A program made the position numbers and the translations under genes. From Rugamonas apoptosis (lineage in GTDB: Bacteria > Pseudomonadota > Gammaproteobacteria > Burkholderiales > Burkholderiaceae_D), in NCBI RefSeq assembly GCF_014042355.1, contig NZ_JACEZU010000012.1, positions 62,001 through 126,000 on the forward strand: a stretch of DNA of 64,000 bases. Reading direction: 5' to 3'. How positions within the stretch are numbered: position 1 is the stretch's first letter; each line of letters begins with the position of its first letter. Shown here piece by piece: positions 8,045 through 17,328 of this stretch. The notes under the pieces are model-generated. The model had not been told where the DNA came from, searched no databases, and worked only from the letters and a program-made list of their open reading frames with translations.

Positions 8045-9094
8045 ATGAACCATCCCGCCAGTCTTCGCATAGAGAGCCCGAGCCGATCGAACGAGCAACG
8101 GCGCCTGAGCAGTCTTCTCGTGTCGGCGCTGCCGTGGACGATCATCGCCGGCCTGTTGTATGCCGGCTTGTTCGTCAAACCCAAGGCCGTCGGCGGCAGT
8201 GTCACCCCCCCGGTGCTGGAGCGCCGTGACCGTGTCTATGGCATCACGCACGGGGAAGGCGGTGCGCTGTTGGCCGCCGCATCCAACGGCAAGATTCTGG
8301 CCATCGACAAGGGCCGCAAGATCACGCGCCAGGCGACGCCGGTCGATCTGTCGTTGCAGGACATCGCCGCGTTCGACGCGATGCATGCCGTGGCAGTCGG
8401 CAATGACAACGTGATTCTGTACACCGGGGACGGCGGCAGGCACTGGGCCAAGGCCGACAACGTGCCGCGCTCGCAAGTCGCCAACAAGCTCAATCGCGTG
8501 CGCACCGGTGCCAACGGTATGGCGGTCGCCGTGGGCGAGATGGGTGCGCTGCTGCGCTCGCAAGACTACGGCAAGACCTGGCAGCGTCTGCGCGAGGAGG
8601 AAGACCTGGCGTGGAACGACGTCGCCATCCTCGACGGCGGCACGTTCGTGGTGGTGGGCGAGTTCGGCAAGATCCTGCGCAGCGAAGACGGCGGCAAGCG
8701 CTGGGAAAAGCAAGCCGCGCCGGTGGCAAGCTCGCTGATGGCGACCGCGTTCCGCGATGCATCCAATGGCGTTGCCGTCGGTCTCGATGGCATCGTGTTG
8801 ACCACCAGTGATGGCGGGCGCCACTGGACCAGCGTCAAGCTGGCGGCGCATGACCACTTGCTGGATGTGCTGTGGAACGCCGACAAGCAAGAATGGTTCG
8901 CGGTCGGCGCGCTGGGCCGCTGGATCAGCGGCACGCAAGGCGCCGATGGCCCGCAATGGAACAGCGGCGTACTCGGCGAGCACACGCTGTCCTGGCATAC
9001 CCGCGTCCTGGCGGCAGGGTCCGCTTACTGGCTGGCAGGCGCCGATGTCGGTGCCTGGGACGGCCGGCAATGGACCCCGCTTGACTCGCATTGA
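8045..9094 (+). CDS. YCF48/BNR-repeat beta-propeller, membrane-anchored
   Basis: This 349-residue protein has one N-terminal transmembrane segment (about residues 22-44), followed by repeats with the D-G-G-x-x-W pattern (GDGGRHW, EDGGKRW, SDGGRHW) typical of YCF48-like photosystem-assembly and BNR propellers. It should be anchored in the inner membrane with the propeller in the periplasm. Such proteins occur directly upstream of RND/MMPL exporters paired with DUF1302 and DUF1329 proteins, as here, and probably act as an accessory part of that envelope system. ATG 8045 is preferred over 8018 because GTGGA lies 8 bases upstream. It is 28 bases ahead of the RND gene. Confidence 0.75.
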   Translation: MNHPASLRIESPSRSNEQRRLSSLLVSALPWTIIAGLLYAGLFVKPKAVGGSVTPPVLERRDRVYGITHGEGGALLAAASNGKILAIDKGRKITRQATPVDLSLQDIAAFDAMHAVAVGNDNVILYTGDGGRHWAKADNVPRSQVANKLNRVRTGANGMAVAVGEMGALLRSQDYGKTWQRLREEEDLAWNDVAILDGGTFVVVGEFGKILRSEDGGKRWEKQAAPVASSLMATAFRDASNGVAVGLDGIVLTTSDGGRHWTSVKLAAHDHLLDVLWNADKQEWFAVGALGRWISGTQGADGPQWNSGVLGEHTLSWHTRVLAAGSAYWLAGADVGAWDGRQWTPLDSH

Positions 9095-9122
9095 ACCTCC
9101 CGCCCTATTTTTCGAGACTCCC

Positions 9123-11492
9123 ATGATTGAACGCATCGCGCATTTTTGCATCAGCCGGCGCAAACCGGTGGTCAGCCTGCTGCTGGTCTGTACCCTTATC
9201 CTGAGTTGGTTCGCCCTGCATATCCAGGTGCGCACGGTATTCGAGGACATGCTGCCCTCGAAGCACGAGTACGTGAAGACACACGAGAAATTCAAGGACA
9301 CCTTCGGCGGCTCGAACATGGTCACCATCATGCTCGAAGTCGATCAGGGCGACATTTTCCGGCAGCCTGTTCTTGAGAAGGTGCGCGACCTGACCCAGGG
9401 CATGCGCGAAGTGTCCGCGGTCAACCAGTTCCAGATCACTTCGCTGGCCTCCAAGAAGCTCAAGGAAGTGCATGCCTCGACCAGCGGCATCGAAAGTTCG
9501 CCCTTGATGTGGCCGGATGTGCCGGCGACGCCGGAAAAGATGGCGGAACTGAAATCGGCTGTGTTGCGCAATCCGCTGGTGTACGGCCCGTATGTCTCGA
9601 AGGATCTGCAGGCCACGCTGATCACGGTCGACTTCATCGACCAGAAAGTCGATTACGCCACGGTCTTCAAGGAGATCGATGCGCAGATCAAAAAGGTGGA
9701 TGACGGTTCGGTGAAGATCCGCGTGGTCGGCGACCCGATCCTGTTCGGCTGGGTGAACCACTACCTGCCCGAGACCTTGCACCTGGTGTTCTACGCGCTC
9801 GGCGTCACGCTGGCGATGCTGTTCGTGCTATTGCGCACCTGGCGCGGCGTCGTGCTGCCCTTGCTGGCCGGCCTGGTCTCTGCGATCTGGGCGCTGGGCA
9901 TTTGCCAGATCCTCGGCATTCATTTCGAACCGCTGGTGATCGTGGTGGCGATGCTCATCACCTCGCGCGCCGTGTCGCACTCGGTACAGATCGTCAATCG
10001 GTTCGATGACGAACTGGAGGCGCAGCCGCAGCTGGGCGATGCAGAACTGGCCGGTACCGCGGCCCGTGTCGCGCTGGCGGACCTGTTCCGTCCCGGCATG
10101 CTGGGCGTCATCGCCGACGCCGCGTGCATGGCAGTGGTGGCCATGAGCCCGATCCCGATGTTGCAAAAGCTCACGGTGCTGTCCGTTGTCTGGGTCTCCA
10201 CGCTCACCGTCAGCGCCGTGATCCTCACGCCGGTGCTGCTGTCCTACATCCGCAAGCCGCGCGGGTTTGCGCATCCGCTCAATCTGCAGCCGGTGTTGCG
10301 CAAGGTGCTGGACTTCGCCGTTGGCATCACCTTGTCCCGTGCCCGCTATGCGGTGCTGGGCGTGAGCCTATTGGTGATCGTCGGCGCCGGCATCTATGCG
10401 CTCAACCTCAGGATCGGCGACGCCAACCCCGGTTCGCCGATCCTGTGGCCGCACGCGAAATACAACCTCGATTCCAAGGCCATCAATGCGCGCTTTGAAG
10501 GCGTCGATCGCCTGTTCGTGGTGATTGGTGACGACGACAAGCCGGGCGTGGTCAAGAGCAACGAAGTGCTGCAATCGATGGACCGTTTCCAGCGTTTCAT
10601 GGAAGTGCAGCCTGAGATCGGCGGTTCGCTGTCGGTTGCGGACGTGATCCCGCAGCTCAACGCCACTTTGCACGAAGGCAATCCGCATTACCAGGAAATG
10701 TCGAACAACGCGGCCATCAACGGCAGCCTGATGGCGATGCTGGAATCGGTCTCCGAGCCGGGCGACATGGACCGTTTCGTCGACAAGCAGTCCGCCAATG
10801 GCTCGGTCACGCTGATGTTCCGCGACCGCCAGGGCGAAACCATCCGCACCGCGGTGGCACGGATCAAGGAGTTCATCGCGGCCAACCCGCTCAAGGAAGG
10901 CCATTGGCAACTGGCGGGAGGCGTGGTTGGCGTGATGGCGGCGATTAACGAAATCATCCTCTCCAGTCAGATCGAAGCCATCGCGCTGGCGCTGCTGGTG
11001 CTGGCGGTGCTGTGCACGATCGTTTATCGCTCGACGATCGCCGGGATGCTGTTCATGGTGCCGGTCATCATCTCCAACATGCTGACCTTCGCGTTCATGG
11101 TCTGGAAAGGGATCGGCATGAACATCAATACCGTGCCGGTGGCCGCGCTCGGTATCGGCCTGGGCGTCGATTACGCGTTCTACATCGCCGACCGTGTCAA
11201 GGAGGAGATTGCCATCGGGAGCACGCCCGAGCACGCCGTCAGTCAGGCGCTGCATTCGGCCGGCATGGGCGTCATCGTCACGGCCAGCGTACTGATCCTG
11301 AGTACCCTGTTGTGGTACGTCTCGTCGCTGCGCTTCCAGGCGGAGATGGGCCTCCTGATGGCCATCTGGCTCGCCGTGTCAGCCATGTCGGCGCTGTTCG
11401 TGATGCCTTCGCTGATCTATGTGTTCCGTCCCAAGTTCATCTTTGGTGCGCAAGGAGGTGAGGCCAAGGTACCGCTGCCACAAGTTGCTTGA
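9123..11492 (+). CDS. RND superfamily (MMPL-type) transporter
   Basis: A 789-residue inner-membrane protein with an N-terminal transmembrane helix (about 17-36), a large periplasmic domain, a block of five to six helices starting near residue 220, a second periplasmic domain and a C-terminal helix block. This is the two-fold MMPL/HpnN-like architecture, shorter than HAE-type RND pumps of about 1,050 residues. A conserved GIGLGVDYAFYIADR segment near the C-terminal helices fits the proton-relay region. In this context it probably moves a hydrophobic substrate, lipid or pathway compound between the inner membrane and the periplasm. Direction of transport cannot be told from the sequence. Confidence 0.85.
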   Translation: MIERIAHFCISRRKPVVSLLLVCTLILSWFALHIQVRTVFEDMLPSKHEYVKTHEKFKDTFGGSNMVTIMLEVDQGDIFRQPVLEKVRDLTQGMREVSAVNQFQITSLASKKLKEVHASTSGIESSPLMWPDVPATPEKMAELKSAVLRNPLVYGPYVSKDLQATLITVDFIDQKVDYATVFKEIDAQIKKVDDGSVKIRVVGDPILFGWVNHYLPETLHLVFYALGVTLAMLFVLLRTWRGVVLPLLAGLVSAIWALGICQILGIHFEPLVIVVAMLITSRAVSHSVQIVNRFDDELEAQPQLGDAELAGTAARVALADLFRPGMLGVIADAACMAVVAMSPIPMLQKLTVLSVVWVSTLTVSAVILTPVLLSYIRKPRGFAHPLNLQPVLRKVLDFAVGITLSRARYAVLGVSLLVIVGAGIYALNLRIGDANPGSPILWPHAKYNLDSKAINARFEGVDRLFVVIGDDDKPGVVKSNEVLQSMDRFQRFMEVQPEIGGSLSVADVIPQLNATLHEGNPHYQEMSNNAAINGSLMAMLESVSEPGDMDRFVDKQSANGSVTLMFRDRQGETIRTAVARIKEFIAANPLKEGHWQLAGGVVGVMAAINEIILSSQIEAIALALLVLAVLCTIVYRSTIAGMLFMVPVIISNMLTFAFMVWKGIGMNINTVPVAALGIGLGVDYAFYIADRVKEEIAIGSTPEHAVSQALHSAGMGVIVTASVLILSTLLWYVSSLRFQAEMGLLMAIWLAVSAMSALFVMPSLIYVFRPKFIFGAQGGEAKVPLPQVA

Positions 11493-11541
11493 TCGCTGAA
11501 CAAGACAAAAACGTAATGCCAATTCATTTGAGGGAGACATA

Positions 11542-13155
11542 ATGAAACAACACACAACAAAATTTACGCGACGCAGCCGCCTGTGCCGCGCGCTGATCCC
11601 CACCGCCGTGATGGTGGCCGCCAGCCCGCTGGTGCTGGCCGACGACAACCGCGGTGAAGACCGCTTCTACGTCGACGGCTACCTGCGCGAGGAAGTGTCT
11701 GTCAATGCCAAGAACTGGCAGGACACGCCCGACTACAACGACAAGGGCAAGGTGTCCATGGCGCGGACGACCTTGCGCCTGAACCTGGACTTCAAGGCGA
11801 ACGACGCCGTCACCCTGGTCGCCAAGGGCCGTGCCGCCAAAGAATTCAACACCCCGTTCCTGCGGCACCTGGAAAGTATGGGGGCCAACAGCTACCGGGA
11901 CAAGAAGCTGACGGATCTGTACAACGATGTCGATCTGCGCGAGTGGTATGCCGATATCAAGGCCAGCGACCGTGTCAAATTCCGTATCGGTAAGCAGCAG
12001 ATCGTCTGGGGCGAGACCGATTTCTTCGTCGCCAACGATCTCGCGCAAGGCTATGACAATGTCTGGCGCAGCTTCCTGGAGCCGGCCAACGAAGAGCTGC
12101 GCAAGGGCAACATTATTCTCAAAACCAATATCGATGTTCCTGAAGCGAACGGCGGCATTGAGGCCTTCATTCGTCCAGGCTGGGACCGCAAGCGCGATAT
12201 TGGCACCGAGATCGATGTCTATGGCGGCCGTTGGTCCAGTCAGCCGTATGCCGGCGTGGATTTCCGGAACATCGACCCCTATGCCTGGCACAACGCGAAA
12301 GCCGACATCGACCGCAAGACCGGCGGTGTCCGCTGGAGCGGCATGGCAGGCGACACCAACTACTCGGTCTCGTGGATGCGCACCTTCTACAACTCGCCGA
12401 TCATGAATCCATCGCCGACCACACCCGTTTTCTTGCTGGGTATCCCGGGCGTGGGCGCAGCGTCGGGCGTGACGCCGACCGGCGGCGCGACCACGGCGGG
12501 CAGCGCCGGCGAAATCATCTACCCGATCGTGAACGTGGTCGGTGCGACGGCCAGCCGCTACGCCGAGATGGCCGATGCTGTGTTCAGCGCCGAAGTCGCT
12601 TTCATCAAGGACGCGCCGTTCAACTTCGCCGCCGCGACGCCGTCGCCGATGACCCAGTACATCGCGCCGGGCTTCGATGGCTGGAAGACCAGGAACGTGG
12701 TCGCCGCCATGGCCCGCATGGACAAGAACTTCGCGTTTACGCAGAGCCTGCTGGGTACGGAAAAGCCGATGTTCTTCTCGGTGCAGCTGTTCGACAAGTG
12801 GATCCGCAATTTCGACGAAAACGAAAACCTGCTGTACAGCGTAGGCTGGGGCGGTCGTGCCAAGCGCCACAACACGCTGGTGACCACGATCTTCGATCTG
12901 AGCTATGACAACGGCCGTATCCATCCGCAGCTCGTGCTGGGTTCGGACGTGACCAATGGCGGCGGCTTCTACATTCCCTCCGTCACGACCCAGTTGAGCA
13001 AGAACGTGCGTTGGAAGGTCGAGTACGACGGTTTCTGGGATAACGGCTATGCCAGGACGGTCCATGGTGGCGTCCCGGGCAGTGACAGAACCACGCTGTT
13101 CGGCTACCTGCATCACCGCGACCAGATCTACACCAGCCTGACTTATCAGTTCTAA
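11542..13155 (+). CDS. DUF1302 family outer-membrane beta-barrel protein
   Basis: The 537-residue precursor has a clear signal peptide ending VLADD near residue 33, then aromatic-rich alternating segments typical of outer-membrane barrels, and ends in an aromatic residue (LTYQF), the usual barrel signature. Motifs such as FRIGKQQIVWGETD are characteristic of DUF1302 proteins. These co-occur with DUF1329 and MMPL-type RND genes in hydrophobic-compound and steroid catabolic clusters. It is proposed to be the outer-membrane portal for the island's substrate. AGGGAGA at 11531-11537 gives a strong ribosome site. Confidence 0.82.
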   Translation: MKQHTTKFTRRSRLCRALIPTAVMVAASPLVLADDNRGEDRFYVDGYLREEVSVNAKNWQDTPDYNDKGKVSMARTTLRLNLDFKANDAVTLVAKGRAAKEFNTPFLRHLESMGANSYRDKKLTDLYNDVDLREWYADIKASDRVKFRIGKQQIVWGETDFFVANDLAQGYDNVWRSFLEPANEELRKGNIILKTNIDVPEANGGIEAFIRPGWDRKRDIGTEIDVYGGRWSSQPYAGVDFRNIDPYAWHNAKADIDRKTGGVRWSGMAGDTNYSVSWMRTFYNSPIMNPSPTTPVFLLGIPGVGAASGVTPTGGATTAGSAGEIIYPIVNVVGATASRYAEMADAVFSAEVAFIKDAPFNFAAATPSPMTQYIAPGFDGWKTRNVVAAMARMDKNFAFTQSLLGTEKPMFFSVQLFDKWIRNFDENENLLYSVGWGGRAKRHNTLVTTIFDLSYDNGRIHPQLVLGSDVTNGGGFYIPSVTTQLSKNVRWKVEYDGFWDNGYARTVHGGVPGSDRTTLFGYLHHRDQIYTSLTYQF

Positions 13156-13178
13156 CGCACTGCACCCGGAGAGCAATC

Positions 13179-14429
13179 ATGAAAGCAACAATTCTGTACC
13201 GTCCCCTTGCGGCCGCGCTGATCGGCGCAGCCTGCCTGCCGGCATTGGCCGCCGATCTGGCCGAAGGCACCGTGATTTCCGCCGCCAACATCGATCAGGT
13301 CAAGAACGGCACCTTCGAAGGCCACACCATCGGCAGCATGCTGACCGAGAAAATGGAATGGCGCATCCGTAACAACGGCTGGAAGCTCACGCTGGCGCAT
13401 TCGAAGAAAGTGGCGCTCGACCCGCGCTGGCTTGCGGCCAGCAAGGCCAATGAAGGCAAGACCAGGATCAATGACGCCACCTGCAAGGTCGATGGCTGGA
13501 AAGCGGGTGAACCGTTCCCCGAGATCGACATGAAAGATCCGGAAGCGGCGAAGAAGATCGTCTGGAACTTGCACTTGGGCTCCTTGCTCGGCGACGTGTC
13601 TTCCGTGCCGAACTTCACGCAGGTGCTGGTCGACGGCAAGAGCGGCATCCACGCCGAACTGGTGGCCGAATTCACCCGCTTCACCATGAAAGGCCGCCTG
13701 ACCAGCAACGCGTCGGCGATCGGCGATGACGATGAAAGCGCCCGTCAGCTGCTGTTCTTCAAGGCACCCAGCGAGGTCAAGGGCATCGGCACCTATACCA
13801 TGATGTACGACTCGAACAAGGTGCCGGACGTGTGGGCCTATGTTCCCGCGGTGCGCCGTACCCGCCGCCTGTCGGGCGGCGCATGGATGGATCCGATTGG
13901 TTCCTCCGACCAGCTGCAGGACGAGATCGACGGTTTCAATGCGCGCCCGTGCTGGTACCCGGGATACAAGCTGCTGGGCAAGCGCTGGGTGCTGGCTGCC
14001 GCCAACAGCCGTCTGGACAATTGGAATACGAAGGCGTCCGGGCAGGCGGAGAAGTATCCGACGCTGGAGCGTTCCGCGCCGTACTGGAACCTGAACGATG
14101 CATTCGAGCCGCGTGAGGTCTATATGGTCGAGGTGGCCACGCCGTCGCAGCACCCGTACAGCAAGAAGGTGCTCTATGTCGAGACCGCGTATCCGCGGGT
14201 TCACTACGTGGAGGCATACAACCGCAAGGGTGAGTTCTGGAAGTTCCTCGAACTGCATTCCTACGTCAACACCAGGGCCGGCGATATCCGCACCGTTTCC
14301 GCCAACGTGATCGATTTCCAGCGTAACCACGCGACGGTGTCGCTGATCGATGTGTCGACCTGGCGCACCAACTTCGATGCCAAGCCGAGCGATGTGTCCT
14401 TGACCAAGCTGGAATCGGCCGGACGCTGA
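13179..14429 (+). CDS. DUF1329 family periplasmic/outer-membrane lipoprotein-sorting-like protein
   Basis: A 416-residue precursor with a signal peptide cleaved near ALAAD (about residue 25). The body resembles DUF1329 proteins, related in fold to LolA/LolB-type carriers of hydrophobic ligands. It lies 23 bases after the DUF1302 gene with CCGGAGAG before the ATG and is followed by a terminator-like hairpin, so it ends the envelope sub-block. A plausible role is shuttling a hydrophobic molecule between the RND pump and the DUF1302 barrel. No active-site residues can be assigned. Confidence 0.82.
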   Translation: MKATILYRPLAAALIGAACLPALAADLAEGTVISAANIDQVKNGTFEGHTIGSMLTEKMEWRIRNNGWKLTLAHSKKVALDPRWLAASKANEGKTRINDATCKVDGWKAGEPFPEIDMKDPEAAKKIVWNLHLGSLLGDVSSVPNFTQVLVDGKSGIHAELVAEFTRFTMKGRLTSNASAIGDDDESARQLLFFKAPSEVKGIGTYTMMYDSNKVPDVWAYVPAVRRTRRLSGGAWMDPIGSSDQLQDEIDGFNARPCWYPGYKLLGKRWVLAAANSRLDNWNTKASGQAEKYPTLERSAPYWNLNDAFEPREVYMVEVATPSQHPYSKKVLYVETAYPRVHYVEAYNRKGEFWKFLELHSYVNTRAGDIRTVSANVIDFQRNHATVSLIDVSTWRTNFDAKPSDVSLTKLESAGR

Positions 14430-14440
14430 CGAGGGCTGGC

Positions 14441-14478
14441 GGGCCGCTCGCTCCGTAGGGACGGGCGGCCCCGATTTT
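14441..14478 (+). terminator. Intrinsic terminator-like hairpin after the DUF1329 gene
   Basis: GGGCCGCTCG (14441-14450) pairs with CGGGCGGCCC (14462-14471) with one G-U pair, followed by CGATTTTCC. It separates the envelope genes from the mhp genes and suggests that mhpB has its own promoter or is reached by read-through. Confidence 0.55.
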
Positions 14479-14571
14479 CCAGTGACGCGGGAACATGTCC
14501 TGAAGTGACAGCGCGCCACCGACGGAGTGCGGTTCGCAACGTGCGTCACCCCCCCGCTTTCGTTGGGAGCA

Positions 14572-14587
14572 GTGGGGGCAACCCCAC
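14572..14587 (+). promoter_or_regulatory. Tetraloop hairpin just before mhpB
   Basis: GTGGGG (14572-14577), a GCAA tetraloop of the stable GNRA type, and CCCCAC (14582-14587) end 21 bases before the mhpB ATG. mhpB has no obvious ribosome site, so this structure might influence its translation or protect the mRNA end. The function is inferred only from position. Confidence 0.35.
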
Positions 14588-14608
14588 AGAATTTACAAAA
14601 GTATCGAT

Positions 14609-15553
14609 ATGCCAATTCGTCTTGAATGTCTCTCCCATACGCCGCTGCACGGCTATTTCGATCCGGCGCCGGAAGTGCTGATCGAGGTAGAGCGTGTGGC
14701 AGCTGCCGCACGCGAACGCGTGCTTGCCTACGACCCGGAACTGGTGGTCGTGTTTGCGCCGGATCACTACAACGGTTTCTTCTACGACATGATGCCGCCG
14801 TTCTGCATCGGTGCGGCGGCGAACTCGATCGGTGATTACAAGAGTCTCGCCGGACCGCTTCCGGTGCCGGGCGAATTGTCCAGGGAACTGGCGGCAAGTG
14901 TACTGGCGGCCGACATCGATGTGGCCTTGTCCTACCGGATGCTGGTCGATCATGGCTGCGCGCAGGCGCTGGAAGTGCTGACTGGCGGACTGGACCGGTT
15001 TCCGGTGATTCCCGTGTTCATCAATTCGGTGGCGCCGCCGATGGCGACGCTGCGCCGCTCGCGCCTGCTCGGCGAAGCCATCGGGCGCTTTCTGTCGCGC
15101 ACGGGGAAACGGGTACTCGTGATCGGCTCCGGCGGCATTTCGCACGAGCCGCCCGTGCCGGAACTGGCCAGCGCGAGTGCGGAAGTGGCGGAGCGACTGA
15201 TTGCCGGGCGCAATCTGACGCCCGAGGCGCGCAACGCGCGCCAGGAACGCACCATCGCCGCCGCCAAAGCGTTCACGGCGGGCACCGGCGACATGCATCC
15301 GCTGAACCCCGCATGGGATCGTGCGTTTATCGAGCGACTGGCAAGCGAGCTGCCGGCGGTCGATGGCATGACCAACGCGGCGATCACCCGCGACGGCGGC
15401 AGGTCGGCACATGAGATCCGCACTTGGGTCGCGGCGTTCGGCGCGCTGTCCGCCTACGGGCCATACCATGCGTCGCTGGATTTTTATCGACCGATTCCCG
15501 AATGGATCGCGGGTTTCGGGGCTATGCATGCCGCGCCCGTCGCGGCGGCATGA
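14609..15553 (+). CDS. mhpB: 2,3-dihydroxyphenylpropionate 1,2-dioxygenase
   Basis: LigB-fold extradiol dioxygenase that opens the ring of 2,3-dihydroxyphenylpropionate (or the cinnamate analogue) next to the diol using Fe(II). The sequence can be followed end to end with E. coli MhpB, with the same length (314). Segments such as APDHYNGFFYD, MPPFC, GEAIGRF, HPLNP and YRPIPEWIAGFG are shared. The iron/catalytic histidines correspond to H10, H53, H115 and H179, with H115 and H179 at the E. coli numbering. It starts the lower pathway operon. No clear Shine-Dalgarno sequence is seen; a stable hairpin precedes the start. No flavin hydroxylase gene mhpA is present, so the diol must come from another upstream route. 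Confidence 0.93.
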   Translation: MPIRLECLSHTPLHGYFDPAPEVLIEVERVAAAARERVLAYDPELVVVFAPDHYNGFFYDMMPPFCIGAAANSIGDYKSLAGPLPVPGELSRELAASVLAADIDVALSYRMLVDHGCAQALEVLTGGLDRFPVIPVFINSVAPPMATLRRSRLLGEAIGRFLSRTGKRVLVIGSGGISHEPPVPELASASAEVAERLIAGRNLTPEARNARQERTIAAAKAFTAGTGDMHPLNPAWDRAFIERLASELPAVDGMTNAAITRDGGRSAHEIRTWVAAFGALSAYGPYHASLDFYRPIPEWIAGFGAMHAAPVAAA

Positions 15554-15574
15554 ACAAACCAGGAAGGAATACTG

Positions 15575-16360
15575 ATGTCTAAACAACTTGCACAAAGCCT
15601 TGCTTGCAGGCTGCGCAACGCGGAAAACACGCGCCAGCCGGTGGCGCCGGTGCGCGGGGAAATCGCGCCCGATGACATGGCGCTGGCCTATGCGGTCCAG
15701 CAACTGAACGTCGATGCACGCCGTGCACAAGGTGAGCGCATCGTCGGCCGCAAGATCGGGCTGACCTCGCTCGCGGTACAACAGCAACTGGGCGTTGATC
15801 AACCCGATTTCGGCGCGCTCTTTGCGAACATGGCCTATGGCGACGGCGAACCGATGTCGCTGTCGCGCCTGATCCAGCCCAAGGTCGAAGCCGAAATCGC
15901 CCTGGTACTCGAGCGCGACCTCACGCACGCGCAGCACACCTTCGCCGACATCCTCTGCGCGAGCGCGTATGCGCTGGCGGCGATCGAAGTGGTGGATAGT
16001 CGCATCCAGAACTGGGACATCCGTTATGTCGATACCGTCGCCGACAATGCGTCGAGTGCGCTGTTCGTGCTGGGCAGCCGCCCGGTGCGGCTTGCCGATC
16101 TCGACCTCGCCGCAGCGACGATGACGCTGTCCCGCGACGGCGAAGTGGTGTCACGTGGTAGTGGCGCGGCCTGCCTTGGCAATCCGCTCAACGCCGCCGT
16201 GTGGCTGGCTGACGTGATGGTGAAGATGGGCACGCCTTTGCGTGCGGGGGATGTGGTGCTCACTGGCGCGCTCGGCCCGATGGTGGCCGTCACGCGGCCA
16301 GGAACATACACGGCGCAGATCGACGGGCTGGGCAGCGTGCGCGCGACATTTACGGAATAA
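15575..16360 (+). CDS. mhpD: 2-keto-4-pentenoate (2-hydroxypentadienoate) hydratase
   Basis: Adds water to 2-hydroxypenta-2,4-dienoate to give 4-hydroxy-2-oxovalerate in the meta-cleavage route. The 261-residue protein is of the fumarylacetoacetate-hydrolase-like fold. Visible family features are GRKIGLTS near residue 58, the metal-binding acidic cluster PKVEAEIA (Glu-x-Glu) and AAIEVVDSR, and the C-terminal GDVVLTGALGP segment. AGGAAGGA at 15561-15568 supports the ATG. It sits 21 bases after mhpB and 6 bases before mhpF in E. coli order (B-[C]-D-F-E), except that mhpC has moved to the end. Confidence 0.92.
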   Translation: MSKQLAQSLACRLRNAENTRQPVAPVRGEIAPDDMALAYAVQQLNVDARRAQGERIVGRKIGLTSLAVQQQLGVDQPDFGALFANMAYGDGEPMSLSRLIQPKVEAEIALVLERDLTHAQHTFADILCASAYALAAIEVVDSRIQNWDIRYVDTVADNASSALFVLGSRPVRLADLDLAAATMTLSRDGEVVSRGSGAACLGNPLNAAVWLADVMVKMGTPLRAGDVVLTGALGPMVAVTRPGTYTAQIDGLGSVRATFTE

Positions 16361-16366
16361 GGAATC

Positions 16367-17314
16367 ATGATGAACAAGAAACTTAAAGCCGCGATCATTG
16401 GTAGTGGCAACATCGGCACGGATTTGATGATCAAGATCCTGCGCCATGGGAAGCATATTGAAATGGGCGCGATGGTCGGCATCGACCCGAATTCGGATGG
16501 CCTGGCGCGCGCATCGCGCATGGGCGTCGCAGTCACGCATGAAGGCGTGGAAGGTTTGACCCGTATGCCGAACTTTGCCGACATCGACATCGTCTTCGAC
16601 GCGACGTCCGCCTCGGCGCACGTCAGGAACGATGCCTTCCTGCGCGGACTGAAGCCCGGTATCCGCATGGTGGATTTGACGCCAGCCGCCATTGGCCCGT
16701 ATTGCATCCCCGTCGTGAACGGCGACGCGCACCTGCATGCGCCGAACGTGAACATGGTCACCTGCGGCGGCCAGGCGACGATCCCGATGGTCGCTGCCGT
16801 ATCGCGCGTGGCCAAGGTCTACTATGGCGAAATCATCGCCTCGATTTCCAGCAAGTCCGCCGGCCCCGGCACGCGCGCCAACATCGACGAATTCACGGAA
16901 ACGACATCCAAGGCCATCGAGCAAGTCGGCGGTGCGCAAAAGGGCAAGGCCATCATCATCCTGAACCCGGCCGAGCCGCCCCTGATCATGCGCGACACCG
17001 TGTATTGCATGACCGAACTGGACGCCGACCAGGAGGCCATCCGGCAATCGGTCAACGACATGGCCGACGCCGTACGGCAATACGTGCCCGGCTATCGCTT
17101 AAAGCAAGAAGTGCAGTTCGACCGTTACGAGAACGGCCTCAACTTGCCTGGTATCGGTAAGCAGTCCGGCCTGAAGGTCTCCGTCTTCCTCGAAGTCGAA
17201 GGCGCGGCCCATTACCTGCCGGCGTATGCCGGCAACCTCGACATCATGACCAGCGCGGCCTTGAAGACGGCGGAACGTCTGGCTGAGCGTCAACTTTCCG
17301 CGACAGCGGCTTAA
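16367..17314 (+). CDS. mhpF: Acetaldehyde dehydrogenase (acylating)
   Basis: Oxidises acetaldehyde, channelled from the aldolase MhpE, to acetyl-CoA with NAD and CoA. The 315-residue protein shows an N-terminal Rossmann motif (GSGNIGTD at 12-19), the catalytic thiol C133 in MVTCGGQA, and the SAGPGTR and LKQEVQF segments shared by the family (BphJ, DmpF). Two consecutive ATGs (16367, 16370) are possible; the preceding AAGGAA serves either. It is directly followed by mhpE, its usual partner in a bifunctional complex. Confidence 0.94.
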   Translation: MMNKKLKAAIIGSGNIGTDLMIKILRHGKHIEMGAMVGIDPNSDGLARASRMGVAVTHEGVEGLTRMPNFADIDIVFDATSASAHVRNDAFLRGLKPGIRMVDLTPAAIGPYCIPVVNGDAHLHAPNVNMVTCGGQATIPMVAAVSRVAKVYYGEIIASISSKSAGPGTRANIDEFTETTSKAIEQVGGAQKGKAIIILNPAEPPLIMRDTVYCMTELDADQEAIRQSVNDMADAVRQYVPGYRLKQEVQFDRYENGLNLPGIGKQSGLKVSVFLEVEGAAHYLPAYAGNLDIMTSAALKTAERLAERQLSATAA

Positions 17315-17328
17315 GCGGAGGATTACCC

